Origin: CALXSC01 sp964493475 | GTDB lineage: Bacteria; Pseudomonadota; Alphaproteobacteria; Rickettsiales; UBA1997 | Direction: 5' to 3' | NCBI GenBank assembly: GCA_964493475.1 | Contig: CAZBNS010000059.1 | Span: 1 to 11,074 of the forward strand | Length of the DNA stretch: 11,074 nucleotides | In this document: positions 1 through 6,832 of the stretch, piece by piece | Layout: every line of letters begins with the position of its first letter | Position numbering within the stretch: position 1 is the stretch's first letter | The notes under the pieces: model-generated | Database searches by the model: none | What the model was told of the DNA's origin: nothing | The model's input: only the letters and a program-made list of their open reading frames with translations | Translations under genes and position numbers: made by a program

Positions 1-1007
1 TGAAAACTCTCGCAGGAACAGTAAATGTAAGTGGAGATTGTTTAGAAGGATATACAATGGATACAACAGAAGGAGCACCAATAAGGAATTGCTCATTAAG
101 TGGAACATGGGATGGAATAATTAGTGGTGTTTGTGTTTCAGAGATAAGTGAATGTGATAATAGTTTACTCGGCATTGATATGCCACATACAATCTTCCCA
201 AACATGACTGGAACAACACCAGTAAGCGAAACACAAACAGCAACAGAATGTGAAACTGGTTATGTAAAAACTGGAAGCATTACTGCTGAGTGTTTAAGTG
301 ATGGAACTTGGGGTTATTCAACTACAGGATTATGTGTTGAAGCTTGTTCTGGTTCTGAACTTCCTTCTTTAATTGACAAAACATATCAAGAGAGTTGGTA
401 TGTTTGCCAATTCAATAATATATCTTGTACATCCGATGGTTCTGTATCATTGGCAGATCAGTTGTATCCGAAAAATACTTATGTTTATTTGAATAATTGT
501 GATACAGGCTATATGAGAAGCGGTGCAGCTATATATAAATGTACTGGAATAGATACTTGGTCAGTTGAAACTTCTGCATCTTGTGTTGGTCAACAACTTG
601 ATCAATCATTGGAAGAAGGCTCCACTAATATCTGGAGAACCAATATATGGCAATCATTTACTCCTTCTATGAACGGATATTTAAGCCAAGTAAGTGTTAA
701 TGGAATGATAGATCATAGTCAAACATTTTATGTTTATGCAGGCGAAGGAACTAGCGGAACATTGCTTCATACACAACCAATATCTTTCGATAGTGGCGAC
801 GGCTGGAGAAATATTATTTTATCAACACCAATATACATATCAAAAGATTTAAAATATACTTTTAGAATAACGGCAAGTGGAACAGATGGAAGCCCTACTA
901 GCAATCTATATCGCTGGGGTGGGGATTATTCAGGCGGCATGTCAAGTATAGGGATTAATGATATTCAATTTAGAACATATATGATTCCACGGCCACCTGC
1001 TGAATAA
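1..1007 (+). CDS. Large cysteine-repeat (CCP/sushi-like) surface protein, 3' end
   Basis: The reading frame is open from the window edge (first full codon at base 3), so this is the last 334 residues of a longer protein. The ATG at 57 is internal, since in-frame protein with the same repeat pattern precedes it. Residues below are counted from that ATG. The protein shows CCP-like modules of the form Cys, Cys-x-x-Gly-Tyr, Cys, Gly-x-Trp, Cys. One is cut by the edge, one is complete (C33, C65, C79, C93), and one is degenerate with two extra cysteines (C97 to C176; the extras are C117 and C124). From about residue 179 a cysteine-free, beta-rich domain begins with a QSFTPSMNGYLSQV pattern and a later YAGEGTSGT. 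This resembles the jelly-roll sandwich at the C-terminus of some secreted adhesins. No anchor motif, transmembrane helix or autotransporter barrel is visible. Extracellular binding is inferred, and the ligand is unknown. Confidence 0.75.
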   Translation, partial: KTLAGTVNVSGDCLEGYTMDTTEGAPIRNCSLSGTWDGIISGVCVSEISECDNSLLGIDMPHTIFPNMTGTTPVSETQTATECETGYVKTGSITAECLSDGTWGYSTTGLCVEACSGSELPSLIDKTYQESWYVCQFNNISCTSDGSVSLADQLYPKNTYVYLNNCDTGYMRSGAAIYKCTGIDTWSVETSASCVGQQLDQSLEEGSTNIWRTNIWQSFTPSMNGYLSQVSVNGMIDHSQTFYVYAGEGTSGTLLHTQPISFDSGDGWRNIILSTPIYISKDLKYTFRITASGTDGSPTSNLYRWGGDYSGGMSSIGINDIQFRTYMIPRPPAE

Positions 1008-1104
1008 AATCTTATAATAACTCCTTTATTGGATAAATAGAGAAGTCATAAAGAACAGCCAAATTTAAATTATCAAAATTATGAAGATAAATCACGGCAA
1101 TGTT

Positions 1105-3639
1105 TTAATTTGAAATTATATTTGCAAAAATTATCTTCTTGCCTTCTTGAAAATTATCAGGAATTTTGATTTCACCAATATCTTGAATTTTTAGCTCTTC
1201 TCCGGGAATTATTGATATTTGAAAATCCCCATTCTCATCTGTAATTGTTTCGTCTATTTTGCTGCTTATTCCTACATTTTTTAACACATTTCCATCTTTT
1301 GAATATAAAGTGCCAATTAAGATAATAGTTGATTTCGCTTTATATTTTATTGAGTTTATACTGCCGGGATAAAATGTAAATGTATTTTTGTTAAAAGTTT
1401 TTATATAGCTTTGATTTGAATCTTGCGGTTGTATGGAAATGGTGTATTCATCAAATGCATTTAATGTCAAAACCTTAGTGCTATTTCCTCTTACATAATC
1501 GACCTTGTTTTGATTAACATATACGTCAAAAAGTGAATTTTTGTCGCTTCCATTTATTTTAATAGCTATTGCGCTATCTTTTTGCTCTTTGCTGCCAAAT
1601 AAAATGTTATCCTTATTAAATGCAAATATTGAAGAAAAATTGAGGCTGTATTGATCTAAATATTTGTTGGTTGAAGCATTCCCTAGTAATCTGCCAATAT
1701 CATTTTTGTAATCTAATTCAAGACCTTTAGTTTCAATCTGCTGTATATCGTCATACCTGAAGGTTAATCTTGCGTCTTGATTGAATGTTCCGCCATTTTG
1801 CAATGTTATGGCGGTAGATGAGTCAAATTTATCATCAAAATTTTGATTCTCTGTTTTTCTTTCTTTTTCTGCCTTATAAGTTGAATTATGATAAAGCTGA
1901 GCGTATTTGCTATTAAAGTTAAGATATATATTGACTGAGCCCTGATAATCTCTATCAGTTTTATATGCTGAAAATGTTAGTCTAATGTTTGTATTTTTAA
2001 ATCTGTTTATATTAAACTCCAACTCTGGCCCTGCAGAGTATGTTCTATAATCTGATGAATATTCATAATAATTGCCACGAATTCCTATGCTGTTTCTACC
2101 TTGTGAAAAATAGTATTTTAAATTTGCGCTTCCATTCTTAGAGTAATTTGAAATTGGCCTGTATTTATAATCATCTTTTATTACTTCGTCTTTTAAAAAA
2201 TTCTGAAACCACGAAACATAGAATAAAAAATTTTTAGAATTTCCAATTTGCGTATATACATTATAATTGTAGTTCCTATCGGTATCAAAAGCGATACTGC
2301 CTTTTAAAAGAGTATATTTGCCAAAAAATTCAGAAAAAAATTCAAAAGCAGATATATTATTATTTAAAACTGTATTCATACCAAGGCCTACTCCCTTGAA
2401 AATATTTTTATGCAAACCGCCTCTAAATAAAAAATCATCCTCATATCCATTAAAAATCTTATCGTCTTCATTTTGAATATTGTAATTCCCATTATAATTT
2501 TGAATTGCACCAAACTCCAGCCAATAATTAATTTCGTTTGTTGGTGGCAATTCGCCATTCTTTGCAAAAAACTGTGTTTCTCTTCTAATATTTCCATTAG
2601 GCTCTATTATTTCAATATTGACATTATATGAACCATAAGGAAGACTGCCGGTATCTAAATTATGAGTTCCAGCGTTGTAATATTGCGTTGAATAAATTAC
2701 TCCATCCTTTATTAAGTTAACTGTGCTTCTGTAATTCAAATAAATAGATAGCGGACTGGAAAAAATAGTTGAGTCATTTTTTCTTCTATTTGTTGAACTT
2801 TTTAAGCTCAAACCCAACAAGTTTCCCTGATTTAGATTTCTCAAGTCAGTTGTATTAAATTCCCCCATTTGTAGATTACTCTTTTCATTATATTTAATTA
2901 GATAAATATTATTAAGAAAAGGATTTTCTCTTTCATTAATATAATTTAAATCCGTATTAAATGAATACCCTAAAAATAATGTTTTTGAATTTATAGTTAA
3001 ATTATATAAATCATTATTATTTGATTTATAATATATGGGCGGTGCTATATAACCGCTGCCCATAGTTTCATCATTTTTATTCTCGCTCCAATACCCTGCA
3101 GCATTAAATTTAAAAAACTGCGAAAAACTTTTATCCTGCGGTTTTAAATAATCTTTTTTCAAAGTTTTTACAAAAATATCACTATTAGCAATAATTTCCA
3201 TCGTCATAATGCTAGGATTATATGCCAAAGCCATTGATTTTGTCTCCAACATATTACATTCATTCTTTTTTTCTGGATAGCAAGAATATCTAGTATTAAA
3301 TTTATTAGTCTTAGATAATTTTTCCTTAATCTCAAACTCTTTTTGTGGTTTTATTGCAGGTAATTCCCTATATACCTCATCTGGATTTAGCAATGTTATT
3401 GTATTTCCATATACAAGGGCTTTAGTAGATATTAAGAAATTTTTATTATAATAAATATCAACATCCAAATACTCATTATCTATTTTTTTAAATCCAGGCG
3501 GAGGAGCATTCTTTATTTTTAAAAAATTATTTTGAGACAATGCCAGTGAGTTTTTTGAAAATATACACAACAATATTACAAAGGCAGCAAATCCTTTTAA
3601 TATTAAATTAGTATTTTTCAACTTTAAGTTCTTCACCAT
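1105..3639 (-). CDS. Outer-membrane fimbrial usher (chaperone-usher pathway)
   Basis: An 844-residue usher, the outer-membrane pore that accepts chaperone-subunit complexes and extrudes the pilus. A lysine-rich start and a hydrophobic stretch (about residues 11-26) form a signal peptide ending near NSLALSQ. Beta-strand-rich sequence follows. A plug-like segment at about 295-365 contains IKDGVIYSTQYYNAG and LPYGSYNVNIEI. The C-terminal 150 or so residues contain a carboxypeptidase-regulatory-like sandwich (GTLYSKDG, ETITDENGDFQI). The plug and C-terminal layout resembles alternate (CS1/TcfC-type) ushers more than FimD/PapC. I chose the ATG at 3639 because GCGGAA lies 7 bases upstream; a TTG at 3654 is also in frame. 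The start overlaps the chaperone stop by 32 bases, implying translational coupling. This is the last gene of the pilus operon and is convergent with the surface-protein gene. Confidence 0.88.
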   Translation of the reverse strand: MVKNLKLKNTNLILKGFAAFVILLCIFSKNSLALSQNNFLKIKNAPPPGFKKIDNEYLDVDIYYNKNFLISTKALVYGNTITLLNPDEVYRELPAIKPQKEFEIKEKLSKTNKFNTRYSCYPEKKNECNMLETKSMALAYNPSIMTMEIIANSDIFVKTLKKDYLKPQDKSFSQFFKFNAAGYWSENKNDETMGSGYIAPPIYYKSNNNDLYNLTINSKTLFLGYSFNTDLNYINERENPFLNNIYLIKYNEKSNLQMGEFNTTDLRNLNQGNLLGLSLKSSTNRRKNDSTIFSSPLSIYLNYRSTVNLIKDGVIYSTQYYNAGTHNLDTGSLPYGSYNVNIEIIEPNGNIRRETQFFAKNGELPPTNEINYWLEFGAIQNYNGNYNIQNEDDKIFNGYEDDFLFRGGLHKNIFKGVGLGMNTVLNNNISAFEFFSEFFGKYTLLKGSIAFDTDRNYNYNVYTQIGNSKNFLFYVSWFQNFLKDEVIKDDYKYRPISNYSKNGSANLKYYFSQGRNSIGIRGNYYEYSSDYRTYSAGPELEFNINRFKNTNIRLTFSAYKTDRDYQGSVNIYLNFNSKYAQLYHNSTYKAEKERKTENQNFDDKFDSSTAITLQNGGTFNQDARLTFRYDDIQQIETKGLELDYKNDIGRLLGNASTNKYLDQYSLNFSSIFAFNKDNILFGSKEQKDSAIAIKINGSDKNSLFDVYVNQNKVDYVRGNSTKVLTLNAFDEYTISIQPQDSNQSYIKTFNKNTFTFYPGSINSIKYKAKSTIILIGTLYSKDGNVLKNVGISSKIDETITDENGDFQISIIPGEELKIQDIGEIKIPDNFQEGKKIIFANIISN

Positions 3640-4288
3640 AAAACATTTCCGCAATAATAGGTTTTTCCCTATAAATTAACTTTGCGGTCAATTTATTTTT
3701 AGCATATAGTCTTTTTGAAAGAATTGTTGAACAATTATTAGCATTATCACACTGTTTTATATTATTCAAAAGTATATTTGTATTTCCATCATTTATAAAA
3801 GTAATTGAATCCTTATCTCTTACAACCTTTAAATCAAACTTCGGTTTATCCGGCCTTGATATTACTAAAAGATCATAACCAATTAATATTTTTACACCTA
3901 TGCCAGAATTTAACTCTACTCCTGAAATCTTTGGTATCACCGACACCCTATAAATTCTATCACTTTTCAAATTCACATCATTAATAATAAATTGCAGCCT
4001 TCCCTTTTCCGACGGCTCTATAGTTAATTTATTCGGGGCTACAATAAGTCTATTTTCATTTTTTATATCTACTGGAACCCTTTTTTCATCTTCTTCTCCT
4101 GGATTTTTAATTTCAAAAACCTCTACCGCAACATAAGCTATTTCATCACCATCATTATAAACAAAAACATTTTGTTGCTTTGAATTTTTTAAAAAACTAT
4201 CAACAACCATCTTATCTACAATTATTCCTGCATTCGCAGTGTTTATTAGAATTAGCGAAAATAAAGGGAGTAGTATTTTATACTTCAT
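3608..4288 (-). CDS. Periplasmic pilus chaperone (PapD-like)
   Basis: A 226-residue protein with a clear signal peptide: MKYK, a hydrophobic core, then cleavage after TANA at about residue 20. The mature part reads as two immunoglobulin-like domains. The first holds the usual subunit-binding features: an early basic residue in VDKMVVDSF, the strand LTIEPSEKGRLQFII, RIYRVSVIP, and a long hydrophobic G1-like strand in VKILIGYDLLVISRP. The second domain contains ITFINDGNTNILLNNI and a cysteine pair in QCDNANNCS. In this family the G1 strand temporarily completes the incomplete Ig fold of pilus subunits and the chaperone hands them to the usher. It lies 25 bases after the main subunit gene and overlaps the usher start, so it is clearly part of the same operon. 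The upstream ribosome site is weak. Confidence 0.9.
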   Translation of the reverse strand: MKYKILLPLFSLILINTANAGIIVDKMVVDSFLKNSKQQNVFVYNDGDEIAYVAVEVFEIKNPGEEDEKRVPVDIKNENRLIVAPNKLTIEPSEKGRLQFIINDVNLKSDRIYRVSVIPKISGVELNSGIGVKILIGYDLLVISRPDKPKFDLKVVRDKDSITFINDGNTNILLNNIKQCDNANNCSTILSKRLYAKNKLTAKLIYREKPIIAEMFYGEELKVEKY

Positions 4289-4313
4289 GTTTCAACTTAT
4301 TATATTAATCAAA

Positions 4314-4865
4314 CTAACTTGAACTTAACAAAAACGTTAAAGTATCACTATAAGTACCAGATCCAGCAGCTTCTAAATCAGCCGCCAAGAAAGTAGCTTT
4401 AAATGATGCATTAGGATTGCCTCCACACGATGCTGAAGAACTGCTAGCCCCAGTAAACGCAGTGCTATTCTTTGTTGCATTCACCAAAGAAGTTGCCGTT
4501 CCTCCAGCATCAACTTGAATATACCATTGAACAGTATATGGTATATACGCCGGAGTTCCCGCTCCATTACTTACCCTCATTACTCCAGCAGCAGCATTTG
4601 TACTAGTAGCAGTTATAAAATAATTACTTGAAGTCAAACTATTTGAATAAATACAAACATTCACCACCGAAGTCAAATCGGTATTTAGTCCGGGAGTATA
4701 GTTAAGAGTTATATCAGACAAATTAGATATTTGAACCACCCCAATTATAGTAAGACCTATATTAACAGTTCCTGTTGACGAAGTTCCAAGAGAACCTTGC
4801 GTCGCCGAAAAAGAATCAAGCGCCAAGCCCAACAACATTATTACCATTAAAACATATTTTTTCAT
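4314..4865 (-). CDS. Main pilus subunit (chaperone-usher type)
   Basis: A 183-residue secreted subunit. The signal peptide (MKKYVLM followed by a hydrophobic core) ends near SFSA at about residue 20-21. The mature N-terminus carries an alternating-hydrophobic stretch, TGTVNIGLTI (residues 31-40), which fits a donor strand inserted into the neighbouring subunit. The fold then shows QISNLSDITL, a presumed disulfide C71-C147, and the closing strand GTYSDTLTFLL at the C-terminus. Low-complexity Ser/Thr/Ala/Gly content is typical of such pilins. It shares the pattern LSDI...YTPG, IPYTVQWY and GSGTYSDTLT with the adjacent subunit, so the two are paralogues. A strong ribosome site (AAGGTG at 4870-4875, 4 bases from the ATG) suggests this is the abundant shaft subunit. 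The exact family (SCPU versus CS1-like) is uncertain. Confidence 0.8.
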   Translation of the reverse strand: MKKYVLMVIMLLGLALDSFSATQGSLGTSSTGTVNIGLTIIGVVQISNLSDITLNYTPGLNTDLTSVVNVCIYSNSLTSSNYFITATSTNAAAGVMRVSNGAGTPAYIPYTVQWYIQVDAGGTATSLVNATKNSTAFTGASSSSASCGGNPNASFKATFLAADLEAAGSGTYSDTLTFLLSSS

Positions 4866-4869
4866 ATCA

Positions 4870-4875
4870 CACCTT
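4870..4875 (-). promoter_or_regulatory. Strong Shine-Dalgarno of the main pilin
   Basis: On the minus strand GAAAGGTGTGAT precedes the ATG, with AAGGTG 4 bases from the start. It is the best ribosome binding site in the pilus operon. The first gene has no recognisable one, which points to translational control of subunit ratio. Confidence 0.7.
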
Positions 4876-4890
4876 TCAATTATTAATAAA

Positions 4891-5376
4891 TCAAATAAAA
4901 TAAACCGTTATCGTTAACACATCCGAATAGGTTCCAGCCCCTGCCCCTTGTAAATTTGCACTATTAAACACAATCTTCATAGAATTAGAAAAACAAATAC
5001 CCAAAGTCAAAATACTACCAAAGCTTGAACTTCTAACCCCAGAACTCATCACATACTCCGTTCCCGACGCATTACCTTGCAAATAAAAAGACACCGAATA
5101 CGGAATATAATAATTACCAACCGAGCGTTTCACCCTAAAAGTAGTTCCACTCGCATTCGCACTTGTAAACCTTATTTCAAATGGACCAGTCAACAACGAA
5201 GCTTCCAAAACACAAAAATTTGACACCAAAGTTATATTACCACTACTCACTCCAGGCGTATAAGTTCCACCAGATATATCACTTAAATCATATATTTGGC
5301 CAAGACCCAGCCCAAAACTATTCGGAATTCTAAACGCTAAAAATAGAAAAAATATTAGAATTAAATTTTTAGCCAT
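4891..5376 (-). CDS. Minor pilus subunit lacking N-terminal donor strand (probable tip)
   Basis: A 161-residue secreted protein and the first gene of the pilus operon. The signal peptide (MAKNLILIFFLFLAF) should be cleaved near NSFG at about residue 22. The mature sequence begins at once with the subunit core: LGQIYDLSDISGG-TYTPG matches VVQISNLSDITL-NYTPG of the neighbouring subunit. Other shared positions are FEIRFTSANASG, IPYSVSFYLQ, and the closing strand GAGTYSDVLTITV. C55 and C128 presumably form the conserved disulfide. The paralogue has about 20 residues between signal peptide and core, including its donor strand, and these are absent here. In chaperone-usher fibres a subunit without that extension can accept a donor strand but cannot give one, so it caps the tip. 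A degenerate paralogue is the alternative. No Shine-Dalgarno is evident before the ATG. Confidence 0.72.
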   Translation of the reverse strand: MAKNLILIFFLFLAFRIPNSFGLGLGQIYDLSDISGGTYTPGVSSGNITLVSNFCVLEASLLTGPFEIRFTSANASGTTFRVKRSVGNYYIPYSVSFYLQGNASGTEYVMSSGVRSSSFGSILTLGICFSNSMKIVFNSANLQGAGAGTYSDVLTITVYFI

Positions 5377-5389
5377 TAAACAATTTATA

Positions 5390-5413
5390 GTTTAATATAA
5401 TTTAATATTAAAC
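5390..5413. repeat. 24-bp perfect inverted repeat before pilus operon
   Basis: The arms GTTTAATAT (5390-5398) and ATATTAAAC (5405-5413) are perfect reverse complements around a 6-base spacer. The octamer TTTAATAT also recurs directly at 5391 and 5401, exactly one helical turn apart. The element lies between the TATAAT at 5419-5424 and the pilin start at 5376, where an operator or a 5'-UTR stem-loop would be expected. The palindrome is seen directly; its role is inferred. Confidence 0.7.
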
Positions 5414-5418
5414 CTGTG

Positions 5419-5424
5419 ATTATA
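5419..5424 (-). promoter_or_regulatory. Putative -10 box of pilus operon
   Basis: The minus strand reads TATAAT here, about 43 bases before the ATG at 5376. No good -35 hexamer sits 17 bases upstream. In such AT-rich DNA a chance match is possible. Confidence 0.35.
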
Positions 5425-5574
5425 AAAAACAACAATAAAAATTAATAAATTTTGAATATTTTAGATTTAATTTTTTAAACTATTTTTTCTTTGCCATAGC
5501 TTTAATATTTTTCGTCCACCTTTACGACCACACCAATCTTTCTCCTCCATCTTCACCACCGCCATTATCTTTCT

Positions 5575-5766
5575 CATACTTGAGAGCGAAGTGCGAAGCC
5601 GAGCCGATGACTGCTTGCAGGCAATCGGCAGCCTGTCCTTTCGGCAAACTTCGGACTAACGCTCAATTTTCATTTCGCTGGTAATGTTATGCAAGCATAC
5701 ATTCCCTAGTCCTTGTTTTCATTCGGCGAAGCTCTGACGAAGTCAAATGTCCGAAGGACAAAGGGA
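5575..5766. repeat. GC-rich structured intergenic block, candidate dispersed repeat
   Basis: Bases 5581-5660 hold 46 G/C out of 80, against about 30% around them. Visible structure includes GCCGAT (5603-5608) facing ATCGGC (5624-5629), and TATGC/GCATA at 5688-5699. TTGAGAGCG (from 5580) faces CGCTCAA (ending 5666). GTCCTTTCGG (from 5635) faces CCGAAGGAC (ending 5759). The stretch is open in one plus-strand frame up to the TAA at 5657-5659 but has no ATG start, and it resembles no protein I recognise. Composition and hairpins suggest a dispersed palindromic repeat or the remnant of a mobile element. Most of the 567-base gap between pilus operon and dpnI-like gene is this block plus plain AT-rich DNA. 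Confidence 0.5.
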
Positions 5767-5852
5767 ACTATAAGATAAGCAGTAAAGGAACTACTTAAAG
5801 TCCTTAAATATATAACCTCCTCAAAAACTCCATATAAATTTAAACTTGAAAT

Positions 5853-5858
5853 TATAAT
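5853..5858 (+). promoter_or_regulatory. Putative -10 box of the dpnI-like gene
   Basis: A TATAAT lies 85 bases before the ATG at 5944, without a convincing -35 hexamer. The region is very AT-rich, so this is weak. Confidence 0.2.
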
Positions 5859-5943
5859 ATTTCTTAATATCATAATACTGAAATAAAATAACAAACCCAT
5901 GAAAAAAGAACAAATATAACGAAAAAATAACACAAAAATTATA

Positions 5944-6747
5944 ATGATCAATCTTTCTTTTTTAAATTTAGATCAATCTAATTATAAGAGTATTTCTCAG
6001 CAAATAAGAAATACCACAGAATCTTGGGTCTCCCAAAATATTTTTTGTCCTCGTTGCGGTGCTCCAATAATCCAATACCCTAACAATCATAAATGTGCGG
6101 ATTTTCATTGTAAATCTTGTCAAGAAGATTACGAGTTGAAAAGCAAAAAAGATAATTTTGGTAAAAAAATTGTTGATGGCGAGTATAATTCTATGATTAA
6201 AAAGATTAATTCTCAAAATCCATCAAATTTTTTCTTTTTAAATTATCATGATGAGAAAGTTAATAATTTTTTTACAATTCCAAAGTTCTTTTTTAGTTCT
6301 GATATAATTGAAAAACGAAATCCATTATCTTCTACTGCTAGACGGGCGGGCTGGATTGGTTGTAATATTTTATACAACCAGTTGCCAGATAGTGCAAAAA
6401 TATTTTATGTGAAAGATAGTATTATACAAAATGAGGATGATGTAATAAATAATTATAGAAAAATTTTATTTGTTGCCGAAAAACCTCCTGAAAGTAAGGG
6501 TTGGCTACTTGATGTTATGTTTTGTATTGAAGATTTAATTAAGAAAAAATTAAAATCTTTTGATTGTGATGCAAACAATAAAATCTTTACTTTAAAAGAA
6601 ATATCACAATATGAAAATTTTTTGTTTTTAAAACATCAAGAAAATCATAATGTTATACCAAAAATCAGACAACAATTGCAATTTTTGAGAGATAAAGGAT
6701 TTGTTGAGTTCGTCGATAATAAAGGAACATATAGATTATTAAAATAA
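5944..6747 (+). CDS. dpnI: DpnI-like methyl-directed restriction endonuclease (Gm6ATC)
   Basis: This 267-residue protein matches pneumococcal DpnI as I know it along its whole length. The N-terminal PD-ExK nuclease domain carries D53, E64 and K66 (ADF...YELKSKK) at the same positions as DpnI's catalytic triad. Four cysteines (C35, C38, C56, C59) form the zinc site. The motif TARRAGWIGCNI (131-142) is preserved; this region includes the tryptophan that reads methyl-adenine in DpnI. The C-terminal winged-helix part contains IRQQLQFLRDKGFVEF and ends RLLK. DpnI cuts GATC only when adenine is methylated, so it needs no protective methylase and attacks Dam-type-modified incoming DNA. No methyltransferase is present nearby. 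No Shine-Dalgarno is visible; the ATG is chosen by match to the DpnI N-terminus. The flanking GC-rich repeat fits horizontal acquisition (inference). Confidence 0.95.
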   Translation: MINLSFLNLDQSNYKSISQQIRNTTESWVSQNIFCPRCGAPIIQYPNNHKCADFHCKSCQEDYELKSKKDNFGKKIVDGEYNSMIKKINSQNPSNFFFLNYHDEKVNNFFTIPKFFFSSDIIEKRNPLSSTARRAGWIGCNILYNQLPDSAKIFYVKDSIIQNEDDVINNYRKILFVAEKPPESKGWLLDVMFCIEDLIKKKLKSFDCDANNKIFTLKEISQYENFLFLKHQENHNVIPKIRQQLQFLRDKGFVEFVDNKGTYRLLK

Positions 6748-6790
6748 AAAATAATTAATAAATTAAATAATAAAATCTCTTGAATAAATC

Positions 6791-6814
6791 TCTATATAAA
6801 TTAAAATATATAGA
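6791..6814. repeat. Inverted repeat upstream of the DegT-like gene
   Basis: TCTATATA (6791-6798) and TATATAGA (6807-6814) are perfect reverse complements with an 8-base spacer, 19 bases before the ATG at 6833. It has few G/C pairs and no following T-run, so it is a poor terminator. It could be an operator, or chance in AT-rich DNA. Confidence 0.4.
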
Positions 6815-6832
6815 AGCCATCACCAAACAAAA

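Noticed and set aside
1021..1042. Hairpin CTCCTTTAT-TGG-ATAAATAGAG between the convergent surface-protein and usher genes, as a terminator
   Set aside because: The stem is AT-rich, interrupted by a mismatch, and has no T-run on either side.
2388..2597. Minus-strand frame inside the usher gene
   Set aside because: It lies wholly within the usher coding sequence in another frame, with no protein-like features.
5467..5577. 36-codon minus-strand frame starting MRKIMAVVKMEEK
   Set aside because: It begins at the edge of the GC-rich block, has no Shine-Dalgarno and no recognisable relative; likely part of the repeat-like region rather than a gene.
5706..5951. Minus-strand frame of about 81 codons (hydrophobic, ending in VRASPNENKD)
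   Set aside because: It starts at a TTG inside the DpnI-like gene, has no ribosome site, and its last third is the GC-rich hairpin block; probably chance plus repeat.
5968..6216. Minus-strand frame opposite the DpnI-like gene
   Set aside because: It is antisense to the strongly conserved catalytic and zinc region of the nuclease.
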